Part shown: piece after piece, positions 20,569 to 32,267 of the stretch
How the letters are laid out: every line of letters starts with the position of its first letter
Position numbering within the stretch: the first letter of the stretch is position 1
From: Pseudoips prasinana
Taxonomy: Eukaryota; Arthropoda; Insecta; Lepidoptera; Nolidae
Direction of reading: 5' to 3'
Length of the DNA stretch: 64,000 nucleotides
NCBI GenBank assembly: GCA_951640165.1
Contig: OX621255.1
Coordinates: 20,496,001 to 20,560,000, forward strand
Position numbers and translations under genes: made by a program
The notes under the pieces: model-generated
The model's input: the letters and a program-made list of their open reading frames with translations, nothing else
What the model was told of the DNA's origin: nothing
The model's database searches: none

Positions 20569-20599
20569 ATGCATAGGACATATGTATATATTGATAAAT

Positions 20600-21027
20600 A
20601 AAAACCGGCCAAGTGCGAGTCGGACTCGCACATGAAGCGTTCCGTAGCAGCAAGTATTTCAGTTAATAAATGAAAGCAAATTGCGGTTTATAAAAAAACT
20701 ACTTGCTAGATCTCGTTCAAACCAATTTTCGTTGTTAGTTTCTATGGTAATGTACATCATATATTTTTTTAGTTTTATCATTCTCTTATTTTAGAAGTTA
20801 CAGGGGGCGGGGGACACTCATTTTACCACTTTGGAAGTATCTCTCTCGCAAACTATTCAGTTTAGACAAAAATGATATTAGAAACCTCAGCATGATGTTA
20901 GAAGTTTCAGCGGTACAGCTCTTATAGTTTCAGAAAAAAGTGGCTGTGACATACGGACGGACAGACATACAGACAGACATGACGAATATATAAGGGTTCC
21001 GTTTTTTACCATTTGGCTACGGAACCC
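20600..21027 (+). repeat. family-F repeat
   Basis: Starts CGGCCAAGTGCGAGTCGGAC and ends GGCTACGGAACCCTAAAAA, with a GACATACGGACGGACAGAC block before the end. Long copies at 33036 (reverse), 51413 and 58000 share the layout. Non-coding and of unknown class; the short palindromic TTCCGT and ACGGAA end motifs suggest DNA-mediated spread. Confidence 0.6.
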
Positions 21028-21493
21028 TAAAAACACGAGTTTAAATTTTATAGCAACAAAAATAACCTTAACAATTATATTGACTTCCTCAACTACTACT
21101 AACATAGGGATAGGGATTATGTGTATAAGGGTGAGTGAGAGTGAGTTTACGAGAGTTAAGGTATTATAACGTGAATGGGAGCAGCAAGTTTTCTTGACAG
21201 AATAAGAAGAAGAAGTCAGAAGAAGAAGTACACTAATCATGGCATAAGAGTGTAGCCTTACCTTTGTAAGTATTTTGTGAGAGTGACCAAAAATACATAC
21301 AAACCAAATAAATGCATCTTTATCTCTCTGTAATCAATATTTCAAAATCTTTAAAACAAATTTGCATTGCATTATTCTTTGTAACTACCACAAAGTTTGC
21401 AAAAAACTTGATTTTCCAATTTCTTTTAGTAAGTACAAATACATTTTTTGTTTTGGTTTTGAATATGTTGGAATAAATACAGTAAAAAATAAC
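21028..21493. other. no feature recognised
   Basis: AT-rich. A minus-strand frame (20887-21240) mostly overlaps the family-F repeat and has no recognisable domain. Confidence 0.4.
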
Positions 21494-21497
21494 CTAT

Positions 21498-21572
21498 TAT
21501 TATCGAATCCAGTTTACGCCAGATCGGAAACGAACACGGCTATATAAATATAATCGCTTGCTGGGCCTCGGG
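21498..21572 (+). repeat. left terminal repeat, 5' part
   Basis: First 75 bases of the left 256-bp repeat, including the TATA box near 21539. Identical to 32268-32342. Interrupted here by the Jockey insertion. Confidence 0.92.
21539..21552 (+). promoter_or_regulatory. TATA box in the left terminal repeat
   Basis: CTATATAAATATAA lies about 40 bases inside the repeat. The right repeat has the same motif near 32309. It is a good candidate core promoter for an element transcript. Confidence 0.6.
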
Positions 21573-22333
21573 CGAGTCTCGTTTGGACAGCCGACGCGCA
21601 CGGACACGTTCGTGCGCTCCTGCCTTACCCGACTATTTCCGACTATACGTGCTCGTGTACGTTCGTCAGTTGAGATAAATCGATCGTTAGATTGGTTGAA
21701 TCTCGGCAAACCTTCACACTATTAATTGGTGTAGTGGCGTCTTTTTCAAGACAGCGCTACCCCAATATAGTGTGTGTTTCTTTGTACTTTCGTGCCCCTT
21801 CAGGGAAAATCCACTTTTCTAGTGGTACTTGGTGGAAACGTAACCGTGCCAACTAAGCCAAGTTAGTGTAGCCCCAAGCACTAGGCCTTGCTCCTTCAGA
21901 GCAACGCCAGTTAATTGGAAGCGGTTTGGAATCATTGGCCTTGGGGGCTACCCTAGTCAACTCCAAATTGAAATCCCACCTCCTTAACCTACCTTCCCAT
22001 TCTCTCTTGTTGTTTGGGTGCTGACGGCTTCGGCCCATATCGCCCTCTGCATTAGAGCTGCTAGGAACCCTTTCGCACAATAAGACTGGCGAGAGGGATA
22101 CAAGCTTAGGGCTCACCATAGGTACACATACCTCCTCGTCTAACCCGGCGAGGAGGGTGATACACACACCAACACACCCTCGGGCCCGTCCAACCCGAGG
22201 TGATAGTTGTTAGGGACATTCTATTGTTAGAGCGACCGCCGAGAAGTTTCTTGTTGGTTCTTCTTCTCGGAACGCTCCGGGAGCGAACCAACGTAAATTC
22301 CGGTAGTTGTTAGGCTCTTAAAACCATCACAAG

Positions 22334-24172
22334 ATGGCCGCCCCCGTACCCGCCTCCATGGTAGACATTACCAAGGATCCACGCTTCATTGAGGCTGTCT
22401 TCAAGGTCCTCAAGTCTGACCCAGTTGTCTGGGCAAACTTGATAGAGTGTGTGAAGACTAAGCTCATGCTAGACGACCCCCCTTGCTCCGGCGCAACAGC
22501 GCAGGAGAAACTCAGTCTCTCCGTCCCCTCCTCTTCTGCCCCGTTCACCCAGACGGACAGGCAGTCGCCACTCCCCCGTAACCGTACCCCCTCTCCATCT
22601 CAGCCTCTAGCCACAGAGGAAGAGATGGACGTCGTACCGATCGACAGCGATGACGACGCTCACAACGAGTGGACAACCGTCAGGCGCGGGAAAGCTGATA
22701 AGCGGACCCGCGGCGACAAGTCGTCGTCGTCTTCGTCTGGCAGCTCTTCCGGCTCTGATTCTGAGGCTTCGACTCAGGAGAAGAGCAAGAAGAGCGCCAA
22801 GACGAAGAAGTTGCGCACGGAGAGACCCTCCGCCACCAACTCTGTCCCCTCTTCCCCCACTACAAGCGCCCCCGCCACTCAGGCAAAGGCCAAACCCTCT
22901 GGCTTCACGGCCAAGACCACTAAGCCCCCACCTATCATGTTACTCAGCATCGATAAGTGGGAAGACTTGTCCACCACGTTAAAGTCCAAAGGTGTAGTCG
23001 CACTCAGCACTACATACATCCTCAAGGAGCAGATGTACAAAATACAGCTGCAGACCTCCACTGAATACAGGACAACGACGGCTCTCTTCGATGCACGTAA
23101 GGTAGACTACTACACTTACGGCACCGCTGAGGACAAAACACTCCGCGTGGTTATCCGCCGAGTGTGCCGTTACCTTCCCATCGACTCCATCAAGGAGGAC
23201 CTAACCACCCAAGGGTACCCCGTGAGAGAGGTGCATCGGATGCGCCGATCAAACGGTGGCGAGCCCTTCGATATGGTGCTGGTCCACCTTGACGACTCGA
23301 AGGAAGGACAGATAATCCTGACTGTCCTAAAAACAGTTTGCGGCGTCGGCGGCATCGTCGTCGAGCCGCCGCGGCGAGGGACCGTACAGGGGCAGTGCCA
23401 CAACTGCCAACTGTACGGGCACTCGTCTAAGAACTGCCATGTCGCCCCGAGGTGTGTTAAATGCCTGACCCCAGGTCATCACACCTCCGAATGCCCCAGA
23501 CCTAAGGATCGTAGCGAATGCTCCGAGCCACCCGGTTGTGTCAACTGCCAGTCCTTGGGACACCCTGCGAACTATCGCGGCTGTCCCAAGGCACCGGCGA
23601 GGAGACCCGCCAGGAGGCCTCGCAGCAAGCGCAACGCTCGCAAGCCTCAGGCGCAGACTAGCTCCGCCAAGCCCCAAGCAAGCCCTCCCCCGCTAATGTC
23701 CTTGGATGTCCAACAGATATCCCTGCGACCAGCAAGACCACACTGGCCTCTGCCAGATTACGTCCCCTCGACCGCACCCAAGGCTGCGGGTGAGGCGGTC
23801 GCCCCTAAGGCTGTGCCAGTCCCAGCTAAAGAGGCGTCCCCCAAACCCTCAACCAGCGCGACCCCTCCCGCCCCAGTCCAATCGGGCTGGACTTACAACC
23901 CGCTGACCAAGAAGTCACAGGCTCCAAAGGCCCCGGCCAAAGGAGCCCAGACTCCTAAGTCATCAGCCCCAGCGCCCAAAACCCGGGCGCCCCAAGCGAA
24001 TAGCAAAGGGCGCGCCTCAGGCTTTGCCGAGCGCATCATGACTCAGGGCTGGGAGTTGCTCGATCAGTTTGAGGACCTCACCCAGAGGGCCGAAGCTGAT
24101 CCCACCAACATCCAGTTGGCCATCGACGCGGCACGCGTATACCGCCGCTTTATTAAATCAATACAACCGTAA
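22334..24172 (+). CDS. Jockey LINE ORF1 (gag-like RNA-binding protein)
   Basis: This 612-residue protein is predicted to coat the LINE RNA and help target it to the nucleus. Residues 1-130 hold an acidic, Ser/Pro-rich start. A Ser-rich tract is at 130-145 and a basic patch at 150-165. A PRE_C2HC-type domain spans roughly 265-345. Three CCHC zinc knuckles follow: C355-C358-H363-C368, C374-C377-H382-C387 and C402-C405-H410-C417, the last with wider final spacing. The C-terminal third is Pro/Ala/Lys-rich, ending in a helical segment (about 560-612). The start is the first ATG after the 5' UTR, in a good context (AAGATGG). The stop overlaps the ORF2 start. No damage is seen. Confidence 0.9.
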   Translation: MAAPVPASMVDITKDPRFIEAVFKVLKSDPVVWANLIECVKTKLMLDDPPCSGATAQEKLSLSVPSSSAPFTQTDRQSPLPRNRTPSPSQPLATEEEMDVVPIDSDDDAHNEWTTVRRGKADKRTRGDKSSSSSSGSSSGSDSEASTQEKSKKSAKTKKLRTERPSATNSVPSSPTTSAPATQAKAKPSGFTAKTTKPPPIMLLSIDKWEDLSTTLKSKGVVALSTTYILKEQMYKIQLQTSTEYRTTTALFDARKVDYYTYGTAEDKTLRVVIRRVCRYLPIDSIKEDLTTQGYPVREVHRMRRSNGGEPFDMVLVHLDDSKEGQIILTVLKTVCGVGGIVVEPPRRGTVQGQCHNCQLYGHSSKNCHVAPRCVKCLTPGHHTSECPRPKDRSECSEPPGCVNCQSLGHPANYRGCPKAPARRPARRPRSKRNARKPQAQTSSAKPQASPPPLMSLDVQQISLRPARPHWPLPDYVPSTAPKAAGEAVAPKAVPVPAKEASPKPSTSATPPAPVQSGWTYNPLTKKSQAPKAPAKGAQTPKSSAPAPKTRAPQANSKGRASGFAERIMTQGWELLDQFEDLTQRAEADPTNIQLAIDAARVYRRFIKSIQP

Positions 24173-27100
24173 TGGCTGTACACCCGTTGATGACTCCCCA
24201 ATTCACTTGCAGGCTAAAACCCAGATCTTTAAAGATCGGGTTTTACAATGCAGACGGACTAGCGAGACAACGCGATGAAGTCGCAGAATTCCTCTGCGAT
24301 CATCAAATTGATCTCTTCCTCGTTCAAGAGACATTCCTCAAACCGAGCAAACGGAGAAGTCCTACAGTTGCCAACTATCGTATAGTTCGCAACGATAGGA
24401 CTCACTCCGCCAAAGGGGGCACGCTGATTTACTTTAAGAAATCACTGCATTGCGTACCTTTGGACCCTCCCGTGCTGAAGAACATTGAGGTCTCTGTCTG
24501 TCGAATAGGCATGACAGGCCATCAGCCAATCACGATAGTCTCGGCCTACCTCCCCCCAGACAAGGAGATACTACTTAGCGATCTCCAAGCACTGTATGAC
24601 TTAGATGGCTCTGTCATAGTGGCAGGCGATCTAAACTCCAAGCATGAGCAATGGAGCTGCCGTACGAGCAACTCGAACGGCCGCGCACTTGCTAATCACT
24701 TGGCAATCATACCGTTCGACCCTTTAGTCCCTCTCGAACCGACCCACTTCCCCAGAATTGACAGTCACCGACCCGACATACTCGACATAGCACTCCTTAA
24801 GAATACAAACCTACGTTTGGCTTCTGTAGAAGTGCTACACGAGTTAGACTCCGACCATAGACCGGTCATCCTTAGTCTTGCCTCCCGCACAAGCCACTCT
24901 GGCGCGGATAGCAACCTACCACCCAGATATGTTACCGACTGGCAGAAACTTGAGGGTAAACTCAAGTCAGTCACGTCGGAGCACTTCCAATAACTAACGC
25001 TAACGTCCTATCCCACCCGGAATCCCGCCTCTCGGTCATGCGTTCACGTACAGTACGCTGTAGTTCACGCATTCGAATTTTGGAATCGAATCTATTCCAT
25101 CCCTCATAGAGACCCCCGAGCAAACGCATGCAGCCATCGGCTCTTTCACGACTCACATCCAAATCCAAATGAACGAATGTTCCCGGGAGGTCCCAGCGGC
25201 TGACGCGTTCAGACGGTGGAAGCTCCCGGAGGATTTGCGTGAGTTAGTGACTGAGAAGAACGCGGCCATCAGAGCCTTCGACTCCTATAACACCTTGGAA
25301 AACCGCACTCGAATGCGTGAACTACAGCGTACTGTACGTGAACGCATGACCGAGAGGCGGGATTCCGGGTGGGATAGGACGTTAGCCGAGATTCAACCCT
25401 CGCGGAAGGCCTTTTGGAATCTCTGCAAGCGACTCAAGACAGACACCGACTGGACCATCCCCCCGCTGACGCGTCCGAATCAACGCCCCGCGTTCGATGA
25501 CGACGAAAAAGCCGAATGCATGGCCGACAATCTAGAGACCCAATGTTCTCCCAGCACCCTACCAGTAGACCCGGAGCACCTCAACGAGGTCGACTCTGAG
25601 GTAGAACGTAGGCTCGCCATACCACTCCCTCCGACCCCAACTGTCCCCTCCCGGGAGGATGCAGACGTCGTCGACGACGACGACGATCCCCTGAGGCCAG
25701 TGACCATCGAAGAAGTTAAAACTCTGATCAGGGACCTCCGCCCTCGCAAAGCCCCCGGGTATGACGGAATCACCAATCGCGTTTTCAAGCAACTCCCGTT
25801 GCTTCTACTTAGCCTGATGGTCGCGATTTTCAACGCGATTTTCCCTTTTCCAACAACATCTTTCCACACCAGTGGAAACAGGCAAACGTGATTGGTATCC
25901 CGAAACCCGGTAAACCCAAATCCGATCCGGTGAATTACCGCCCTATTAGCCTCCTCTGCGCCATGGGGAAACTCTACGAGCGCATCATCCACGCCCGTTT
26001 GTCGTCTTACATCCACGCAAACGATATCCTCCCTGACGAGCAGTTTGGCTTTCGAGCCAGACACTCCAGCGTTCACCAGGTGCATCGCATTGTCGAACAA
26101 ATCCTAGTGAAAGCTGCCCGTCAAAGAGCCCACACAGGAGCACTCTTCTTCGACGTGGCCAAAGCGTTCGATAAGGTCTGGCACAACGGCTTATTATATA
26201 AGCTGTTCGAACTCAAAGTGCCCGACCGTCTCGTGCACATCTTACGAGACTTCCTTACGGACCGAACGTTTAGCTACCGCGTCGAGGGAAATTACTCCTC
26301 CCTCAGACCGATACGCGCAGGAGTTCCCCAAGGCTCAGTCCTTGCCCCGCTCCTGTTCTCGCTGTACACCAGCGACATCCCCAGACCCGACAAGGCTCAT
26401 CTAGCCCTCTTCGCTGACGACACAGCTCTCTACTACTCCAGTAGGAGCACGTCAGTCATCCACCGAGAACTCCAATCCTCAGCCGACGCCCTCGGCGAAT
26501 GGTTCAGGAAATGGAGGATCGAAGTCAATCCCACCAAGAGCGCAGCCGTGCTCTTCTCTAGGATAGACCCCGCCCCCACCGCCGATCCCGTCCGAATGTT
26601 TGGTGAACCGATCCCCTGGGAGAAGAAAACCAAATATTTGGGAGTGATCCTCGATCGGAAGTTAAACTTCAAGGACCATCTGAGATACGCTCGTAACCGT
26701 GCCTCATTTGCCCTTTATCGATTACACGGCCTCCTGAATGCACGCAGTAAAATGTCCCTTGAAAACAAGGTGAGAATTTACAAGACGTGCATTCGACCCA
26801 TGATGACCTATGCGAGCCCGGTCTTCGCGCACGCTAAGGATCGATTCATCCACCTCCTCCAGGTAGTCCAGAACAAGTTTATGCGACGAGCCGCGGGCGC
26901 ACCGTGGTTCGTCCGTAACAAAAGCCTCCATGCCGACCTCCAATTGCCTACCATCAGGCAATGGATGAAGCAAGCGTCCAAAAGGTACTTTGACTCTGCC
27001 ACTCACCATCCAAGCAAATTGGTGGTACAGGCGGTCAAATACACTCCTTCCCGACTCTCACGTAAACACCGTCGTCCGAAGAACGTCATAGACGAATCGG

Positions 27101-27234
27101 ACGACGAGATCACTGTATATTTAAACCAAATCAAATCGATTAGAGACTCTCGCAACACTGCACAACCGATATTTCGTACTCGCCGGATGCGAGTACGACC
27201 GCGAACGCGTCGCGACCACCAGCGTCCTCCATGA
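24172..27234 (+). pseudogene. Jockey LINE ORF2 (endonuclease-reverse transcriptase), broken
   Basis: The start ATG at 24172 overlaps the ORF1 stop. The N-terminal APE-type endonuclease is in 24172-24993, with N26 in GFYNADG, E53 in VQETF, GDLN at 152-155 and SDHRP near 227. The frame then stops in an inserted inverted copy (24999-25076) and resumes by about 25096. A second break lies near 25845-25860, where the frame shifts between the linker and the RT core. The final frame, 25888-27234, holds RT motifs: NYRPISLL, the DVAKAFD catalytic Asp, GVPQGSVLAP and FADD (residues 175-178 of that frame). In an intact relative one protein would nick DNA and copy the LINE RNA. This copy cannot make it in one piece. 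Confidence 0.9.
24999..25076 (-). repeat. 78-bp inverted duplicate inside LINE ORF2
   Basis: Exact reverse complement of 25309-25386, a segment encoding the MRELQRTVRERMTERR run. It lies between the endonuclease and linker regions and introduces the stop that ends the first part of ORF2. Confidence 0.92.
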
Positions 27235-27553
27235 CCCTTAGTTTGCATATCGTACCGATAAAAAGCCCCCTCAACGCGGACGGGGGGCCGCGTCATGTCA
27301 TTAACGTAGAGCGAAAGTTGCACTAAACTCCCTAAAAACCATGATCTCTCGCCCTCTCCCCGTCAGTATCCGCCCAGAGCCGAGGTTCGAACCCCACAGG
27401 GGGTGCCCTCCGGCGCGGGTACTTAGTTTGTAGTCTATATTTGCTAGGCCGGTTAGAGCCCACGCTCACCCCTACTGCCCGGTGAAGCAGTAAAAGCCGA
27501 GAGGCTAACTGCACGCGTCACGTTAAAATAAAAAAAAAAAAAAAAAAAAAAAT
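27235..27553 (+). other. Jockey LINE 3' UTR and poly(A) tail
   Basis: Non-coding sequence after the RT stop, ending with A-rich TTAAAATA and a run of over 20 A. A minus-strand frame here is a shadow. Confidence 0.85.
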
Positions 27554-27564
27554 TGGGCCTCGGG

Positions 27565-27745
27565 CTCACTCTTTGCGTGGCGTTCGAACGTGGCGGTTGT
27601 TGTCGTGTCGTTTTATAATTTATTTTAACGCCATATTGTTTTAAATAATTGTGCTAGCATTTGTATCTGTTTTTGAGAAATATAAATTCGGTTGGATTTA
27701 TGTGATTTCTTTTTAAATAACCTAACTGGAGTCTCATCTATAATA
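27565..27745 (+). repeat. left terminal repeat, 3' part
   Basis: Remaining 181 bases of the left repeat. Identical to 32343-32523. Ends CATCTATAATA, after which the internal region begins TCAGAAGTCGG. Confidence 0.92.
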
Positions 27746-29145
27746 TCAGAAGTCGGAAAAACCTAAGCATTGCTTGTTGCCATCCTAATTACGTAATCTA
27801 ACCGCATTTGTATTTACTTTTGTGATTTTCTTAAAAGAAATTAAAACCAAGTTGTGTGATGTGTTTTGAAGTGTTGTGAAATATCGCCGACGCCGTGCAA
27901 ATCGCGTTGTCGAGCGCGTGAGAATTGTGATTGGTCGCGAAACAGGTCGCCATGTGTGGAGTCATGTGTGGAGTCATGTGAGTCGGAAAAAGGTGCGTCT
28001 AATGGAGCTCGTGATAGCAGCCCCCGACGCCGTTACGCCGTGCCTATACACGGCGGTAGCATTCTCAATTCTGGTTTCGCTCTCAAGTTAAACACCGATC
28101 ACGTAGGTGTGTTCGTTCGCGGTAGCTTTGTCGAAAATTGGACGATTTATGTTTACGATGACTGAGTGGTAGCAGTAATAGTATAGTGCAAACGAGAATG
28201 TAAGCAGTCTTCCAAGACACAAGCAAATCCACATCGTACTTTAGATACTGTCGTGAGTTGGTTAGAAATGATCGAAAGTAATTTTAGATCGACCCATATA
28301 AAATGAATTGAAAATGTGGGTATTTGGCAATTCAGTCAATTGCCGACGCGATTCAGTCTATAGTTCAGAGTGTCATTATTATGTGTCTAATTTTAATCCA
28401 TCTCTTTACGATATACATTTATAGTGCAACGGGGTGGATCCTGCTCAAACATAAAATCATTGTGACGACAAGGAATGTTTATTTGAGCCTTAATTGGATG
28501 TCACTGAGTGCATTAACTGTAAACAGAGTCCATGCCGTGTATGCCTAAACGGAACAAGTGTAACCTCAGTGAAAGTTTATTGTTAAATGTTCTGTTATGT
28601 GATTTCACGTAAGTACATTTTTATTGTTTTGTTTGTGAAATGACGCGATCTATTTCACGTGGCCGATCAAGACCTTGCTTGAAAGGTGGCTCCCGTATCA
28701 GGACGCAACATCATACACATAGTTTGCCACGCGGTAGTTTACAATATGGTCAGGTGTTGATAGCCGTCGCGGGCGCCGCTCAGTATCTCGTTAATTGCAT
28801 GATAGCCATAGCATAGGTGCAGTAGGTTGACCACCGCTAAGGAATGGTACCTCAACTCAACGTGTGACATCACGATGTTAAAAAAAAATGTCACGCCGTT
28901 GTTGCACCTTATGATAGTGATAGAATTAAGTGAAAAGCTACAAACGTTGTGATACGAGGTATTGACAGCACTCAAACAGTCATAGCTGCGCACGACTAAT
29001 CCAGAACAAACATCTGACAACCCCTAATCGTTTTTGTCAATTTATTCAATAACCTGGTAGGTATGATAGCAGTGAACTTTTTCAAGCTACTTTTTAGCAG
29101 CGTAGTTATCAAAATAAGCCTGAAGTCATCCTTTAAAGTTTGACT

Positions 29146-29285
29146 GCACGTGTGGCGCAGCGGTTAAGACCGTCGCCTGGCCACTCCGTGTCCCGGGTTC
29201 GATTCCCACGCGGAAAATCCATTTGTGTGAACCATAAGTAGTTGTTCTAAGTCTGGATATACTGTGTCCGTCAATTAAATGTTCG
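29146..29285 (+). mobile_element. tRNA-derived SINE family A inside the terminal-repeat element
   Basis: Head ACGTGTGGCGCAGCGGTTAA with a B-box GGGTTCGATTCCC, then the family body (CCATTTGTGTGAACCATAAG, GTGTCCGTCAATTAAATG). It is not a functional tRNA gene, since the acceptor ends do not pair. Confidence 0.7.
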
Positions 29286-31642
29286 TCATATGTAATGATG
29301 TTGTTTTGTAAAAGATTAGGTCAAACAGAGGACAAACGTTTCACTAATGTGAGATCAGTCATGTAAGCAATCTCAAGACAAATGAGTTATGGTCAGGTGA
29401 GGCCGAGTCCGAGAAAGGTGGTTTGATATACATTTTCCCATTACAAAAAGACTGAGAGGTAAGACGATTTCTTGGTCTCTCTGACTACTTCCACCATTAT
29501 CTCATACAAGTGATTTTTTATAAATACCGATTGTATTAAATATTGCTCTGAAATATACCTACTGAGCGTAAAAGTGATCTCATACCGCGTGTTGCGCGAT
29601 TGTACATTATTTCCAGGATTTTGATTTCAAAGGGCATAATGATGCCACATGCTGATGTTTATTCATGTTGCTGATGTTCTACAATTTAAGAGTCGATGCC
29701 ATTTCCAAGCCTTGGGCAAAGTTAACCCAGATATGGTAGTATGGAGTCAAGAAGGTACGTAAGATGTTGTGATCTTTTGAATTACCTTATAAACATGAGC
29801 ATGTAGGGGTGGAATAAACTGTGACCCTTATTTTGAAGTCTTTCGAAGAACCCTTACTTCTCGTTCCACGTGCTTCGTTTTGATTGCACTTGGACATACA
29901 TTAACGCTAACCAAAAGAGTTCACGTTTGGTGATGTAAACTTTTTAATTAAATTCTCTTAGTTCACAGGGAGGTTGGACCTATAAATGCCTGAACCCTAC
30001 AAGGTGTGTAGCATAATGCCAAGACATCTTTATGAGGTCGCGCTGTTGAGTGGCACGTATGGCAGAATGGCGCAGGTTGGCCAGTGTCTGTGGCGAGGTT
30101 TGAAGGAGTTTTATCGGAAAGTCTACTACCCAGTGTCTTATCTGCGTTTCTAAAAAAACGTGTCCAAAGAGCCCCATACCAGGTATTAAACTTGGGAAAA
30201 CATAAACACAATTTACGTTTTATAACTTTAATTCTGTGTGTCTCTGAGTGTTAGTATGTGACGTGGCCTTTCAACCAACTCAGATGCTTTACGTGAAGTA
30301 ACTAGAGGCTGTATGAGTAAGTTAACTGCAGTAGACTTCCTACTGATGAATTTAAACTTAATGATCTCGTTTTTGTAATCATGTATGCTCAGTCTGCAGG
30401 AAAGCTGGACACCAGGACGGGTAGTCCTTACAAAGTGAGCAAAGCCTTGCAAAGCAGTCGCTATGAGGCGAAGCTACTCAGTGGGGGCAAGACTGCGCAA
30501 GTGGCGGCGCAATGCATGGTGCCTTGGAGTAGTAAATGGTGTCCGGGAATATGCGCTGCATTCTTCGAACTGAGTTCAACTATCTCATCCTAACTTAACG
30601 AAAACTTTGCGTGTGGTCTTGTTTGTCATCATCCTGTAGGTACACCTAATTTCTTAACACATTTGACCAACATACTAGTAGTGTAATCACAATAGAAACC
30701 ATGACTGCATTTTCAAACATAGCTAGCTAGAGTTTAGGGGATGATGATTGACATTAATGCATGTAATGTACGGTAAGGAAGGGATGTTTTGTCAGTCCTT
30801 ATAATTTTGTTGGGCGCATCGCTTATAACGCGTGTCAGCTTCGTTACTAAGTCGGGTAGACGCGTGTGTCGCGTCATGTTACAGATTGTTGCTGAGGACG
30901 GCTGGAGGACCACGCAGTCGGATTCACAATGCATGGTGCCTTGGCGAAGAGACTGATGCCCGGAGACTTGTGCAGCCTCCTTTGAGGTGGCATCATGCTT
31001 TGTGGTTGAGTGAAGGAAGTTAACATTTCTTGTTGTGTGTTCGTCGCATCACCCTGGCGCTAGGCACCTAGCCCGCGTGGCTGGCTTTATGTTTTAAGAT
31101 CAGACTTTGTGTTGGGCAAGGATCTCTTGTCTTTATATGTTTGGACGAAGTTCTGACTTTATGTTTGCAGGAAATCCTGTTCTGAGAGTTGTTCCACAAT
31201 TTTTGATAGTAAGTTCCAACCGAACGTTTAATGTTATTCTGTTTATAATACACTTGGTGTGGTGAAGGAGAGTGATAGCCTTGCTGGTTGGAACAAACTA
31301 CCAGTGCTATCGAGTGGTGGCTCCCGAGGCTAATACCTCGGAGTATCTGGCTACAGCAGACGTGCGCTCCGTAGGCGTGCAGGGATTAGTCCCTGGAAGT
31401 CGTGTTCCCTGAATACGCATCGGGCACTGTCCCGGCAGGTGCAGTCAGCTGGAAAACTTGATTCTGGTATGTGCGGCCTCTACAAGGTCCTGCTTTTACA
31501 TCACCGCTACTAGGTGGCATTTCTCATCGGGTTAAATAGACTTCAAGAAGACCCAAGTGGCGGCCCAACATACTGTGTTGTAGCACGGGGGGTGGACCTC
31601 GGACACGTCCACCGCTTTCTTTGAGACTGGTACGCGAAGGTT

Positions 31643-31802
31643 GAGGTGGGCACTTCTGTGCTTTACTTCCCATACTTGCGGTCGAGGTGGGCACTTCTGT
31701 GCTTTACTTCCCATATTTGTGGTCGAGGTGGGCACCTCTGTGCTTTACTTCCCGTTTTCAAGGTTGAGGTGGGCACTTGGGTGCTTTACTTCCCGTTTTT
31801 TG
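31643..31802 (+). repeat. 41-bp tandem repeat, four units
   Basis: Units start at 31643, 31684, 31725 and 31766. Each begins GAGGTGGGCAC and contains GTGCTTTACTTCCC. The first two are the most alike; the third and fourth share CCCGTTTT. The period is constant. It lies in the internal region of the terminal-repeat element. Confidence 0.92.
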
Positions 31803-32267
31803 TTTCCCATTAATTTTTTGCAGTATGGTAGAGGCGGATTCGGCCGGATTTTGCTTCCCTACTGTGTGGTTGTGTTGTGTCGTAGTATTCGCAATAGCGC
31901 GCTACTGTGTTAGACGTTCATATACGAGCTAACATAATACAGGTGTCGTGCGGGTGCCTTAAACTGCGCAGTTTGAGGTGTTTGCACGACATCCACTCTT
32001 CTCACTTATAATATTCATTTTTGGCTGGTCCTTACTGCCGATGTAAGAGTGCACGCTTGCGTCTGTAGTCGGGATACTAAATTTTCATTTTGGATTTTTT
32101 TTCAAAAGCCTTAAAAGGTTTGAGAGAATTAAGGCTTACGTGTGTTTTCTATATTGCAGAGGATGAACTCATTGGTGCCAATTCTGATGTAGCTTGAAGA
32201 CTCCTCTGCCGCCTTGCATCTGTTGAGTGATGAAGCGGTCGGGACGCCTCGCTGCCAGGAACGGCCG

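Larger units (their letters stand above)
21573..27553 (+). mobile_element. Jockey-clade LINE, nearly full length (5981 bp)
   Basis: Contains a 5' UTR of about 760 bases, ORF1, ORF2 starting at the ORF1 stop (TAATG overlap), a 3' UTR of 320 bases and a poly(A) tail (about 27531-27552). It is flanked by an 11-base target duplication, TGGGCCTCGGG, at 21562-21572 and 27554-27564, inside the left terminal repeat of the larger element. ORF1 is intact and ORF2 is damaged. Coding parts are markedly GC-richer than the surroundings. Confidence 0.93.
27746..32267 (+). other. internal region of the terminal-repeat element, non-coding
   Basis: 4.5 kb without a recognisable gene. The largest open frames (27866-28165 and several of 60-93 codons) have no known domain. 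It holds a family-A SINE (29146-29285), an 18-base repeat pair (30510 and 30927), a four-unit 41-bp tandem array (31643-31802) and several GTAAGT donor-like sites (for example near 28609). The first ~350 bases are richer in CpG. It may be a structured non-coding RNA carried by the element. Confidence 0.6.

Noticed and set aside
22650..23677. Frames overlapping Jockey ORF1 in other phases
   Set aside because: Shadows of ORF1; ORF1 itself carries the zinc knuckles and PRE_C2HC-type region.
27746..27765. Primer-binding site next to the left terminal repeat
   Set aside because: The sequence TCAGAAGTCGG does not start with TGG and matches a tRNA 3' end only weakly in its AGTCGG part.
27866..28165. 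99-codon frame at the start of the terminal-repeat element interior
   Set aside because: No gag-like or other motif, overlapping frames of similar size, and no support from composition.
29146..29215. tRNA gene
   Set aside because: Same family-A SINE head as at 11228, 40437 and 60953; not a functional cloverleaf by eye.
31643..31802. CRISPR-like array
   Set aside because: The units are direct 41-bp tandem repeats without unique spacers, and the genome is eukaryotic.
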